From NCBI RefSeq assembly GCF_934617235.1, contig NZ_CAKTTZ010000002.1, forward strand, positions 1 to 64,000: DNA of 64,000 nucleotides, in the 5' to 3' direction. The notes beneath the pieces were generated by a model that made no database searches, had not been told where the DNA came from, and saw only the letters and a program-made list of their open reading frames with translations. How positions within the stretch are numbered: the stretch's first letter is position 1; each line of letters starts with the position of its first letter. The stretch is from an uncultured Ellagibacter sp. (lineage in GTDB: Bacteria > Actinomycetota > Coriobacteriia > Coriobacteriales > Eggerthellaceae). This document shows positions 25,879 to 33,475 of the stretch, in pieces. Made by a program: the position numbers and the translations under genes.

Positions 25879-26149
25879 AGCGCCGACTTATCAGTTCGCG
25901 GTCGTCATCAGGAGAGTCACCGCATAGCCAAGGAATATCAGGGAGTGAATCAATTGTGCTCAGCAAATTCTCGGCCGCCACAATCGCGTCGTCGTCTTTT
26001 CTTTGAACGGAGAATAAGATTTCGCCATCAGAGGGCATAGAGATACTCAGCGTGTCGCCAATCTGCACGCCAAAGCGCTTTCGCCATTCGGACGGCAAAA
26101 CAACCGCGGCGCTATTCCCGTTTCGAATAACCGAGCACGTAGTATTCAT
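25871..26149 (-). CDS. AbrB/MazE-type antitoxin
   Basis: 92 residues with an N-terminal SpoVT/AbrB-like swapped-hairpin DNA-binding fold ('CSVIRNGNSAAVVLPSEW', 'IGDTLSISM') and an acidic C-terminus expected to wrap the toxin. Two ATGs lie 6 bases apart. TAGGAGG abuts the first (26155) and is 6 bases from the second (26149), so the second is the likely start. Together with the overlapping PIN gene it forms a type II toxin-antitoxin module, presumably self-repressed. A TATAGT-like -10 lies within the ~60 bases upstream. Confidence 0.82.
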   Translation of the reverse strand: MNTTCSVIRNGNSAAVVLPSEWRKRFGVQIGDTLSISMPSDGEILFSVQRKDDDAIVAAENLLSTIDSLPDIPWLCGDSPDDDRELISRRYV

Positions 26150-26313
26150 GGCCATCCTCCTAAGTTCGTCAGTACCGTACAGACAAACTATACCACACTG
26201 AAAGGATCTTACCTCACTCTGACGGTGATGATTATGGAAGCGACCAGGTGCAAAGTTTCATTGCAAATCTTGAGAAAGAGCTGCTGGATAGGAAAAAGTG
26301 ACACCCAGAGACA

Positions 26314-26354
26314 AGAGGGACCCAGTTCAACGTGCGAATGAACTGGGTCCCTCT
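26314..26354. terminator. Perfect 16-bp stem-loop downstream of the helicase
   Basis: AGAGGGACCCAGTTCA (26314-26329) pairs perfectly with TGAACTGGGTCCCTCT (26339-26354) around a 9-nt loop. It is the distal of two consecutive perfect hairpins after the minus-strand helicase gene. On the minus strand TTGTCTCT follows, only a poor T-tract. Very likely a transcription end or an RNA-stabilising element. Confidence 0.6.
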
Positions 26355-26363
26355 CTATTTGCC

Positions 26364-26400
26364 TCGGGCGGAATCGCCTACGCACGACGATTCCGCCCGA
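26364..26400. terminator. Perfect 13-bp stem-loop at the helicase 3' end
   Basis: TCGGGCGGAATCG (26364-26376) pairs with CGATTCCGCCCGA (26388-26400) around an 11-nt loop, 28 bases after the helicase stop on the minus strand. It is immediately followed by the second hairpin at 26314-26354. The doubled arrangement suggests a tandem terminator. Confidence 0.6.
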
Positions 26401-26427
26401 TGCCCTACAGCTGCCGCCAAGACCAAC

Positions 26428-27972
26428 CTAGTGGCGCTTCTGTTTCTTCTCGAAGTTGCGGCGCTCGCCGAAGGAGCGCACGTCGTTCATGCTGGAGGGG
26501 CGCTTCTTGTTGCGCTTGGAAGCAGTCGCCGCAGCGCCCTTGTTGCCCGACGGCTTGCTCGTGCGATGCGACTCACCGCGCTTGCCCTTCGAGTCGCCGC
26601 GCTTGCCGCCTTCGCCGCGCCTTCCGCCCTCGTTGCGCTTCTCGCCGCGCGAGCCACCGCGTCCGCCGCGACCCTCGAACTCATCGCGCCCACCGCGGCC
26701 GCGCTTGCTATCGCCGAACTTCGCAGCACGGCGCTCGGCACGGTTGGCGAACTCGCCAGCTCCACGGCCATCACGCTTGCGACCAGCACCGTTGCGACTC
26801 GAGCCACCGCGGCCCTTGCTCTTGCGGTTCAGCATATCGGGATCGAGGTCATATGTCTCAAGCCCCATGAAAGGAATCTCACGATCGATGAGCTTCTCGA
26901 TGTCGACCAGAAGGCGGCGTTGGTTGGGGCTCACGAACGAGATGGCATAACCATGCTCGCCCGCGCGGCCCGTACGGCCGATGCGGTGCACGTAGTCTTC
27001 GGGGCAATCGGGAAGGTCGAGGTTGATGACGTAGTCGACGCTCGGCACATCGATGCCGCGAGCGAGCACGTCGGTCGCCACGAGGATGTTCGCCTTTCCG
27101 CGGCGGAACTTATCGAGCGCACGGCGACGCGCACCCACCGACTTGTCGGAGTGGATGGATTCCGCCTGGTAGCCGTCGTCATTCAGAGCCTTCGCAAAAT
27201 CCTCGGCGCGGTTGCGCGTGCGGGCGAACACGATCACGCGCTCGTGGCCCTTCTCCTCGAGCACCGCGCGAAGGAGCTCGGGCTTCTTGTCCTGCTTGAT
27301 CGGCATCATGTACTGATCGACGGTCTTGGCCGTTTCGCCCTTGTGCGCGATCTCCACCACAGCGGGGTTCTTGAGCAGGTTGCCAAGGTTCTTCTGGATG
27401 GACTCGTCGATCGTCGCCGAGAAAAGAAGCGTCTGGCGCTCGTCGGGCGTGGCCTCGACGATGGTGGTCACGTCGGGAAGAAAGCCCATGTCAAGCATGC
27501 GGTCCGCCTCATCAAGCACGAGCGTCTGCACGCCGGAGAGGTCGACGACTTCGCGCTTCATGAGGTCGTTTAAGCGGCCAGGCGTGGCAATGAGCACATC
27601 GGTGCCGCGACGGATCTCCTTGATCTGCGGGCCGTAGGGCGCACCGCCGAAGACAGTCGTCACGAACTGCCCGGTGCAACGCGCGATCTTCATGGCCGTG
27701 AAGGCGATCTGCTGCGCGAGCTCGCGCGTGGGCGAAACCACGAGCAGGCGCGGCGGACGGTTGCGGCTGCGGTCGCGCGGCATGCGGGAAAGAACGGGAA
27801 GCAGGAAGGCGGCCGTCTTGCCCGTGCCCGTGCTCGCCGCGGCGATAAGGTCGCGACCAGTCAAAACGATAGGAATAGCCTGCTCCTGAACGGGCGTAGG
27901 CTCATCGTAACCCAAGCGCACAACCGCATCGAGGGCGTTCTCGGACAGGCCAAGGCTGGCAAAGTTTTCCAT
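26428..27972 (-). CDS. DEAD-box ATP-dependent RNA helicase (RhlE/CsdA type)
   Basis: 514 residues. The helicase core (about 1-370) has the Q-motif 'FASLGLSENALDAV', Walker A 'AASTGTGKT', 'PTRELAQQ', 'VLDEADRML' (DEAD), 'SAT', and motif VI 'HRIGRTGRAGEHG'. The C-terminal ~130 residues are basic, Arg/Gly-rich and low in complexity, as in RhlE-type helicases, and should bind RNA non-specifically. It probably remodels rRNA or mRNA, often under cold stress. ATG 27972 follows GAAGAAAAGAG. Two strong hairpins end the transcript. Confidence 0.94.
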   Translation of the reverse strand: MENFASLGLSENALDAVVRLGYDEPTPVQEQAIPIVLTGRDLIAAASTGTGKTAAFLLPVLSRMPRDRSRNRPPRLLVVSPTRELAQQIAFTAMKIARCTGQFVTTVFGGAPYGPQIKEIRRGTDVLIATPGRLNDLMKREVVDLSGVQTLVLDEADRMLDMGFLPDVTTIVEATPDERQTLLFSATIDESIQKNLGNLLKNPAVVEIAHKGETAKTVDQYMMPIKQDKKPELLRAVLEEKGHERVIVFARTRNRAEDFAKALNDDGYQAESIHSDKSVGARRRALDKFRRGKANILVATDVLARGIDVPSVDYVINLDLPDCPEDYVHRIGRTGRAGEHGYAISFVSPNQRRLLVDIEKLIDREIPFMGLETYDLDPDMLNRKSKGRGGSSRNGAGRKRDGRGAGEFANRAERRAAKFGDSKRGRGGRDEFEGRGGRGGSRGEKRNEGGRRGEGGKRGDSKGKRGESHRTSKPSGNKGAAATASKRNKKRPSSMNDVRSFGERRNFEKKQKRH

Positions 27973-28232
27973 GTAATACTCTTTTCTTCAGTTGCCACGT
28001 TCCATCGCCCCTTGCGATGCGAATCCGTGGGCGCACCCGCTCCCAGCGGCATGCATTTGCGCTTGAGGCGAGCCGCTTTCCAATTCATAGGCGGTAAAAA
28101 CGCGCGACCCGAAGCCGCCGCGGATATGCGCAAATAAGAAAAGAGAAAGATTTTCGCTTGAAGCGACTGCTCATTATGCCGCTTCCCTCCGCCATCCGCG
28201 CGCATCGGCACGGGAAATCCACACTGCGGGGG

Positions 28233-29888
28233 CTATTTCTTGCGCCAAATGCTGACGATGAGCCAGATCGACAGGACGAGCGAGCCGAAATATCCGAAGA
28301 ACGACAGCAGCGGCACCCCGAGGAAGCGCGGCTCCATCGTGGTTCCCGCCATCAGGCTCGATCCCACGAACAGGCCCGCGATCACCATCGCAATCGCGAC
28401 GCGGTTGATCATGCGCGAGAGATGCGCGAGCGGCGCCTCGGAGCCGAGCACCTCCATGTTCATCTTCAGCTGCCCGCGCGTGAGCATTTTGAGCGCCTCG
28501 CCGGAATACGACGCCGCGTCGAGCGTGCCGCGCCCCGACGAGTATATCGCCCGCGCGAGGTCCTCAAGTGCGTCGCGGATTTCTTCGCGTGTGCCTTTTT
28601 TCCCTTTGATGTGGGCATTTATGATGGCGACGATGTTCTGGTTGGGAATATAGGGCGCCACCGTTCCCTCGATGGTCACGATGCCGCGCGACACACTCGT
28701 GACCGACGCGGGAAGCATCACATTGCACGAACGCGTGAGCTGCATGATGTCGCTCAGGAATTGGCCCACGTCGATTTCGGCCACATCGCACGAGCCGTAG
28801 TCTTCGAGCAGCAGGTCGAGGTCGGCAAGAAAGCGCGTATGGTCGATGGCCGCGTTGTCCTTCTTGGCCGCAAACCGCATGAGCGCGTCCTTGAGCGCGC
28901 CCGGATCCTTGAGCCCCACGGCCTCGATGATGTCGCCGAACCCCGCGCGGTCGCGCGCCGACAGGCGGCCCATGTTCCCCAGGTCGATGTAGACAATCCG
29001 CCCATCGCGGATAATCACGTTGCCCGGATGCGGGTCGGCGTGGAAAAACCCATGGTCGAGAATCTGCGTCGCGTAGTTGTCGAGCATCTTCGACCCGATT
29101 TCCTCCAGGTCGTACCCGTTGGCCACCAGCTGGTCCGCATCACCGATGGGAATGCCATCGACATACTCCATGACCAGGACATACTCGCTGCACAGCTCGG
29201 TGTAGACCTTCGGGCATGCAACGAACGCGCAGTCGCGGTTGAGCTCGGCGAACTCGGCGAGGTTCGCAGCCTCGCGCCGGAAATCGGTTTCCTCGAGAAA
29301 CGTCGCCCACATCTCCTCAACCACGGCGCGCAAGTCGAGCATCTGCTCGCCCTTCATGTACCTTGAAGCACGGCGGGCGAGCATGCGCATGATGTCGATG
29401 TCGAGCGCCATCGTGGCCTTCACGCCGGGGCGCTGGATCTTGATGGCGACCGATTCTCCCGAGGCTAAAACTGCGCGATGCACCTGCGCAAGCGATGCAC
29501 TGCCGAGCGGCTTCGAGTCGATTGCGGCGAAGATTTCCGTTCGGCGACCCCCGAATTCCTCATCGAGCGCCGCAAGCATCTCGTCGAACGGCAGCGGATC
29601 GCATTCCGTTTGGAGCTTGGTGAGCTCCTCGCAGAACACTTTGGGAAGGATTTCCGAGCGCGTCGAGAGCGTTTGCCCGATCTTCACGAAGCTCGGCCCC
29701 AAGTCCTCGAGCATCGCCCGGAATTCCTCGGGCGTGAAGCCTTCGAGAGCCCGATGCTTGCCGACAATGCCAAGGATTTCGCGCATGCGGCGACGTCGGG
29801 ACTTGGGGTTGAGCCCGAAACGGCCCTCGGGGTCGGCGTCGGCCCCGGGAGCAAAAAAGTGCCTGAGCAGTGTGTTGTCTTCGGCCAT
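28233..29888 (-). CDS. UbiB/ABC1/AarF-family atypical kinase
   Basis: 551 residues. The N-terminal extension holds the family signature 'FVKIGQTLSTR' (KxGQ). The kinase-like core has the Ala-rich nucleotide loop 'GSASLAQVHRA', the invariant Lys in 'SVAIKIQRPG', 'DHGFFHADPHPGN' (catalytic loop) and 'IVYIDLGNMG' (metal-binding Asp). Two C-terminal membrane helices ('VAIAMVIAGLFVGSSLM' and 'LLSFFGYFGSLVLSIW') anchor it. In other bacteria these proteins support ubiquinone or menaquinone synthesis or lipid handling. It follows a phasin-like gene by 24 bases, a pairing also seen in Firmicutes. The substrate is unknown. Confidence 0.9.
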   Translation of the reverse strand: MAEDNTLLRHFFAPGADADPEGRFGLNPKSRRRRMREILGIVGKHRALEGFTPEEFRAMLEDLGPSFVKIGQTLSTRSEILPKVFCEELTKLQTECDPLPFDEMLAALDEEFGGRRTEIFAAIDSKPLGSASLAQVHRAVLASGESVAIKIQRPGVKATMALDIDIMRMLARRASRYMKGEQMLDLRAVVEEMWATFLEETDFRREAANLAEFAELNRDCAFVACPKVYTELCSEYVLVMEYVDGIPIGDADQLVANGYDLEEIGSKMLDNYATQILDHGFFHADPHPGNVIIRDGRIVYIDLGNMGRLSARDRAGFGDIIEAVGLKDPGALKDALMRFAAKKDNAAIDHTRFLADLDLLLEDYGSCDVAEIDVGQFLSDIMQLTRSCNVMLPASVTSVSRGIVTIEGTVAPYIPNQNIVAIINAHIKGKKGTREEIRDALEDLARAIYSSGRGTLDAASYSGEALKMLTRGQLKMNMEVLGSEAPLAHLSRMINRVAIAMVIAGLFVGSSLMAGTTMEPRFLGVPLLSFFGYFGSLVLSIWLIVSIWRKK

Positions 29889-29912
29889 GAGGAAACCCGT
29901 GGCGGCGCGGCG

Positions 29913-30536
29913 CTAGGCCGTAGTGGTGCTTTCGCCTTCGGGGGCATCGCCTGCATCAGCGGCAGGTTCTGCAACTGCGTCTGCGGCGGGCTCCACAACA
30001 ACCTCACCTGCGACGACTTCTACGGCGGGCGCCTCGGCAGAAGCGGCATCCCGCTGAGCGTTCAGGGCTGCAGCCTCGTCGAGAACGGAACGCGCGCTGT
30101 TGGCGACCGCTTCCACCGCGGTACCCACTGCGGCAACCGCCGTCGCGCATGCGGTCTTCGCTTCAGCGATGGGGTTTGGCTCGGCAGCCGTGCCCGATGC
30201 CGATGCGGCATTCGCAGCTTTCAGCTTTTCGGCCGCTGTCTCGGCATCCTTCGCGTTGGCGGTATCCGCCATTTCGCGCACGATGTTGGCGAACTCGACG
30301 CGCTCGTCAGGCGACATCATGGACATGCGCGCCTCAATGGTGTCGCGGCGAATAGATGATTCGAGGTTCGATGCGTGGTGCTTGAGCTCGGTGTTAATCT
30401 GCTTGCCCTGCTCAACCGTCATCTCTCCGCGAGCGACCAGCTGATCGACCAGCTCTTTGCCCTTTTCGGCGCCAATGGCAACCGCACCGATGCCTGCCAG
30501 GAAAATACCTTTGAAACCGTCTCCGAGTGTAGCCAT
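29913..30536 (-). CDS. Phasin-like protein with Ala-rich C-terminus
   Basis: 207 residues. The first ~100 residues form amphipathic helices ('FKGIFLAGIGAVAIGAEKG', 'ELVDQLVARGEMTVEQGK') like PhaF/phasin-related proteins that coat hydrophobic surfaces. The remainder is Ala/Val/Glu-rich and low in complexity. No signal peptide is seen. It immediately precedes the UbiB-like kinase and is probably its co-expressed partner. A polyhydroxyalkanoate role is not implied, since no PHA genes are seen here. The start is ATG 30536 after an AGGAGGCC-type ribosome binding site. Confidence 0.7.
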   Translation of the reverse strand: MATLGDGFKGIFLAGIGAVAIGAEKGKELVDQLVARGEMTVEQGKQINTELKHHASNLESSIRRDTIEARMSMMSPDERVEFANIVREMADTANAKDAETAAEKLKAANAASASGTAAEPNPIAEAKTACATAVAAVGTAVEAVANSARSVLDEAAALNAQRDAASAEAPAVEVVAGEVVVEPAADAVAEPAADAGDAPEGESTTTA

Positions 30537-30692
30537 AGTGGCCTCCTTTTCCCTCAGATGGACGTGCCGCGCGGCGACACGCGCTACTTATTCATAATGC
30601 CGCATTTGGGAAAAAAGGGCAAACCGTGCCGCCAAAGCGTTGCCATGGTGTAAAAAGCCGAAACCCTCGACAGGGAAAGTTTGAATTGAATT

Positions 30693-30778
30693 TCGTGTAT
30701 TCAAGATACACGATTTTGTAGAAAAACATGTATCCCAAATACACGATTTTATATAATAACGTGTATTCGGAGTACGCA
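30693..30778. repeat. Upstream palindrome array of the ATPase cassette (3 units, 33-bp period)
   Basis: Three units start at 30694, 30727 and 30760, exactly 33 bp apart. Each has the form CGTGTAT-N5-ATACACG followed by an AT-rich 14-nt linker. Unit 1 is perfect (centre TCAAG), unit 2 has one arm mismatch (CATGTAT, centre CCCAA), and unit 3 is degenerate. The linker after unit 1 is ATTTTGTAGAAAAA. A TATAAT (30752-30757) lies between units 2 and 3, so unit 2 covers the -35 position and unit 3 the start point. This suggests operators. A related pair lies after the gene. Confidence 0.85.
30752..30757 (+). promoter_or_regulatory. Putative -10 box of the ATPase gene
   Basis: Consensus TATAAT 41 bases before the ATG at 30798. 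No good -35 is present at the 17-base distance (30729-30734, TGTATC). That position is occupied by the second palindrome, suggesting an activator or repressor site. Ribosome binding site GAGGG at 30789-30793. Confidence 0.5.
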
Positions 30779-30797
30779 ATTTTAATGCGAGGGCATA

Positions 30798-32168
30798 ATG
30801 AAAAGGGCTATCGAAAGCACTATCGAAACATGGGCGACGAAAGATTTCAGCCGCCCGCTGCTGATCCGCGGCGCCCGTCGCATTGGCAAAACACATGTCG
30901 CCGAAACCGTCGGCAGACGAATTGCCGGCGACGCCTTCGTAAAGCTCGACTTCCAAACCGACCTCAAGCTCATCGAGCCCCTGTTCGACGGCCCGACCGA
31001 CAACGTCGACGGCATCGTGGCGCGCATCGCCGACTACAAACGCATGCCCATAGCAAAAGAATCCGCTTTCATCCTGTTCGACGAGGTTCAATTGTGCGAG
31101 CGCGCCTTGAACTCCCTGCGATTCTTCTCAGGTTCGGGTTGGCACATTTGCGCGACAGGCAGCCAGCTCGGTGTCGCAACACGCAAACGCAGGCTCCCCT
31201 TCCCCAGCGGAGTCCGTCAAGAAACCATGCACCCTATGACGTTCGAAGAATTCCTCTGGGCCCTTGGCGAAGACCACATGGCGGAGGCGATCAGGACCCA
31301 CACGCAAACGCTCGAACCGTACGCATCCCATCAGCTTGCATCGCGTTATTTCCGCCTTTACCAGGCAATCGGAGGGATGCCGGCGGCAGTTTCCGCATAT
31401 CTACAGCAGCAATCGATTGACGACGCGCGCATCGAGCAGCGCGAAATCGACCAAACCTACACTGCCGACATGACCGATCCCGATAACGGTATCAGCGGCA
31501 TTGCGGCGCGCAAAGTGTGGAAGTCGATTCCAGCGCAGCTTATGCGCTCATCCACGAAGAAGTTCAAGTATTCGGAAGTTGAGCGGGGCGGACGGCGCGC
31601 GAAATTAATGGAGCCCCTTGAATGGCTTGAAGGAGCAGGGGTTATCTCCCTCAACGAAATGACCGAATGCGTTGCCGCCCCTCTGATTCCGTTCGACGAA
31701 GAGGAAGGCAGCTTTTTCAAGGTCTATCTAGCAGACACGGGACTTATGTTTTACAAGCTTGGGATTAATCCTCGGCTTTGGCTCGAAGCGGAAGAGCTCG
31801 GCGCAGCGATCGCTTCTTCCGACTTCAGGGGCGCATTGGCGGAGAACTCCACGGCGCAAGCCTTCTCGTCCAACAACCTTCAAACGTACTATTGGACGCC
31901 GCCGAGCTCTTGGAAGGCAACGGGCGAGCTGGACTTTCTCCTCCAAACAGACCGCATGGAAGTAATCCCCGTGGAAGTGAAGTCCGCGCGAAACGTCCGG
32001 GCGAAAACACTGGCCTCGTTCATGGAGAAAGCACACTCCCCCTACGCATACGTTCTTTCGGGAAATGACTTTTCGCGCAGCAAAACCGAGTTCGGAAACG
32101 AGTTGCGACATCTGCCCCTCTACGCCGCCTACTGCCTCGACGACGGGTTTTTGCGCAGCGAACTATAA
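30798..32168 (+). CDS. AAA ATPase with DUF4143-type, nuclease-like C-terminus
   Basis: 456 residues. An N-terminal P-loop ATPase (AAA_14 type) has Walker A 'IRGARRIGKTH' (Lys31) and Walker B 'AFILFDEVQ' (Asp95-Glu96). 'ATGSQLGVATRKR' looks like the sensor-1 region. A helical middle carries a winged-helix-like part. The C-terminal DUF4143 domain carries 'GELDFLLQTDRMEVIPVEVK', a D-(X)n-E-X-K pattern (Asp379, Glu393, Lys395) as in PD-(D/E)xK nucleases. The family is widespread, multi-copy and poorly understood. The gene stands alone, is bracketed by the same palindromic repeats on both sides, and is less GC-rich than its neighbours, which suggests horizontal transfer. Confidence 0.88.
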   Translation: MKRAIESTIETWATKDFSRPLLIRGARRIGKTHVAETVGRRIAGDAFVKLDFQTDLKLIEPLFDGPTDNVDGIVARIADYKRMPIAKESAFILFDEVQLCERALNSLRFFSGSGWHICATGSQLGVATRKRRLPFPSGVRQETMHPMTFEEFLWALGEDHMAEAIRTHTQTLEPYASHQLASRYFRLYQAIGGMPAAVSAYLQQQSIDDARIEQREIDQTYTADMTDPDNGISGIAARKVWKSIPAQLMRSSTKKFKYSEVERGGRRAKLMEPLEWLEGAGVISLNEMTECVAAPLIPFDEEEGSFFKVYLADTGLMFYKLGINPRLWLEAEELGAAIASSDFRGALAENSTAQAFSSNNLQTYYWTPPSSWKATGELDFLLQTDRMEVIPVEVKSARNVRAKTLASFMEKAHSPYAYVLSGNDFSRSKTEFGNELRHLPLYAAYCLDDGFLRSEL

Positions 32169-32251
32169 TGAGACCGCGCCACGACTCCGTCAAAGCTGCG
32201 CTTCTCGCCACACTCCTCGTTTAACCTATGAGGAAAGCCATGATGATATTT

Positions 32252-32303
32252 CGTGTATCTGGAATACACGATTTTGTAGAAAAACGTGTATTCCAGATAC
32301 ACG
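32252..32303. repeat. Downstream palindrome pair of the ATPase cassette
   Basis: Two perfect units, CGTGTAT-CTGGA-ATACACG (32252-32270) and CGTGTAT-TCCAG-ATACACG (32285-32303), again 33 bp apart, with the same 14-nt linker ATTTTGTAGAAAAA as upstream. The second unit is the exact reverse complement of the first. The pair can therefore fold into a 19-bp stem with a 14-nt loop, or act as a terminator-like or protein-binding site. Compared with 30694-30745, 44 of 52 positions agree and the differences lie almost only in the 5-nt centres. Confidence 0.85.
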
Positions 32304-32311
32304 GTTTCCCA

Positions 32312-33268
32312 CTATTGGGCGTTCGAATCGGAGGCGAGCTGCGACACGAGCCGCTCCATGCCGGTGCTTGAGGGCGCTTCAGAATTTCCGTCGCGTCCCT
32401 CAACAAGCGTCGCTCCGACGACCGCCACCAAGATGACGCCCGCGCCAACCCATCCGCCAATCGAGAGGAACTCGCCCAGAAGCGCCATGGAGAACAGCGC
32501 CGTGAACACCGGCTCGAAGGTAAGAAGGAGCGAAACCGTCGAAGAGGGAAGGCCCGTAAGCGCGACGTTTTGGAGCGCGAAGGTGACGCACGTGCTCAGA
32601 ATCGCGAGGAAGACGATAACACCCCAAGCCGCAGGCTCGATCGTCGCGACATCGACGACGGGCTCGGCCGCGAGCGCCGCAGCGAGCGACAGCACGAACG
32701 CCGCGAGAATCTGCGTCCCCGCGATTGTCGGGGCAGACAGCTTCTCGAGTCCCTTCTCCCCGAACACGAGCGAGCCTGCGATGGCCGCCGAGGAAAGCAG
32801 CGAGAGCGCCTCACCCGCGCCGAACGAGAACGAGCCGCCGTTGCAGCACAGAAGGTACAGCCCGCCGACAACCGCCACCTGGAAGGGAATCATCGCGCGG
32901 GGGTAGCGCACGCGGCGTACGACCCGGGCAACGAACGGGGCAAACACCACGGGAAGCGCCACGAGGAACCCCACGTTGGTCGCCGTCGTCACATCGAGCG
33001 CCAGGTTGCACGCGATGTAGCCGACCGCCAGGCACACAGCGGCGGGTGCCCAATCGGCAAGCTTGACCCCACGCAGCTCGCGCACCATGCGCGGGCCGAA
33101 GACAAGCGCGAACGCAGCGAGTGCCAAACCGAAGCGCAAGACCATGCACCACAGCGGTGTCACGCTTTCGTAGGCGAACTTCGTGATGACGTTGCCGAGC
33201 CCGAAGATGACGGTTTGCACGACGACGCAAAGCACGAACGGGCTTCTGCTCCCCTGCTGCATTTTCAT
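32312..33268 (-). CDS. EamA/DMT-family membrane exporter
   Basis: About 318 residues with ten hydrophobic segments, arranged as two five-helix EamA repeats, the standard layout of drug/metabolite transporters. 'FGLGNVITKFAYESVTPLW' opens the first repeat and 'LVFGEKGLEKLSAP' the second. A short polar tail follows the last helix. An upstream in-frame ATG exists (33304), but ATG 33268 directly precedes the conserved N-terminus and has GGGGTAGGA upstream. It is divergent from a LysR regulator that probably controls it. The substrate is unknown. Confidence 0.85.
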   Translation of the reverse strand: MKMQQGSRSPFVLCVVVQTVIFGLGNVITKFAYESVTPLWCMVLRFGLALAAFALVFGPRMVRELRGVKLADWAPAAVCLAVGYIACNLALDVTTATNVGFLVALPVVFAPFVARVVRRVRYPRAMIPFQVAVVGGLYLLCCNGGSFSFGAGEALSLLSSAAIAGSLVFGEKGLEKLSAPTIAGTQILAAFVLSLAAALAAEPVVDVATIEPAAWGVIVFLAILSTCVTFALQNVALTGLPSSTVSLLLTFEPVFTALFSMALLGEFLSIGGWVGAGVILVAVVGATLVEGRDGNSEAPSSTGMERLVSQLASDSNAQ

Positions 33269-33396
33269 CGTCCCTACCCCGTCTTTCCCGCTCGCGCACA
33301 GCATGGCGCGCGGCCGTCGAATTCGAATTCCATCACAGAACGCAGCGCGACGTTATGTCGCCTGACGCGATGCCGATGGTAGGGTATGGATGCATC

Positions 33397-33440
33397 CAAG
33401 TAAAACTTGTGTTTCTTTCAAATGATTCAAGATATACTTG
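33397..33440. promoter_or_regulatory. Paired dyads in the EamA/LysR intergenic region
   Basis: Two 13-bp dyads of identical form, CAAG-TAAAA-CTTG (33397-33409) and CAAG-ATATA-CTTG (33428-33440), lie 31 bp apart, close to three helical turns. They sit between the divergent exporter and its LysR-type regulator, 36 bases before the regulator's ATG. This is what a tetrameric LysR protein would bind. TATACT at 33433-33438 could be part of the regulator's own promoter. Confidence 0.5.
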
Positions 33441-33475
33441 TTTAAGGAGTTCAAACCCCATTCTTAGGACAGCTG

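Noticed and set aside
30693..32303. Reading the 33-bp-periodic units as a CRISPR array
   Set aside because: The variable part is only 5 nt, the units are palindromes, there are just two or three per side, and no cas gene is near.
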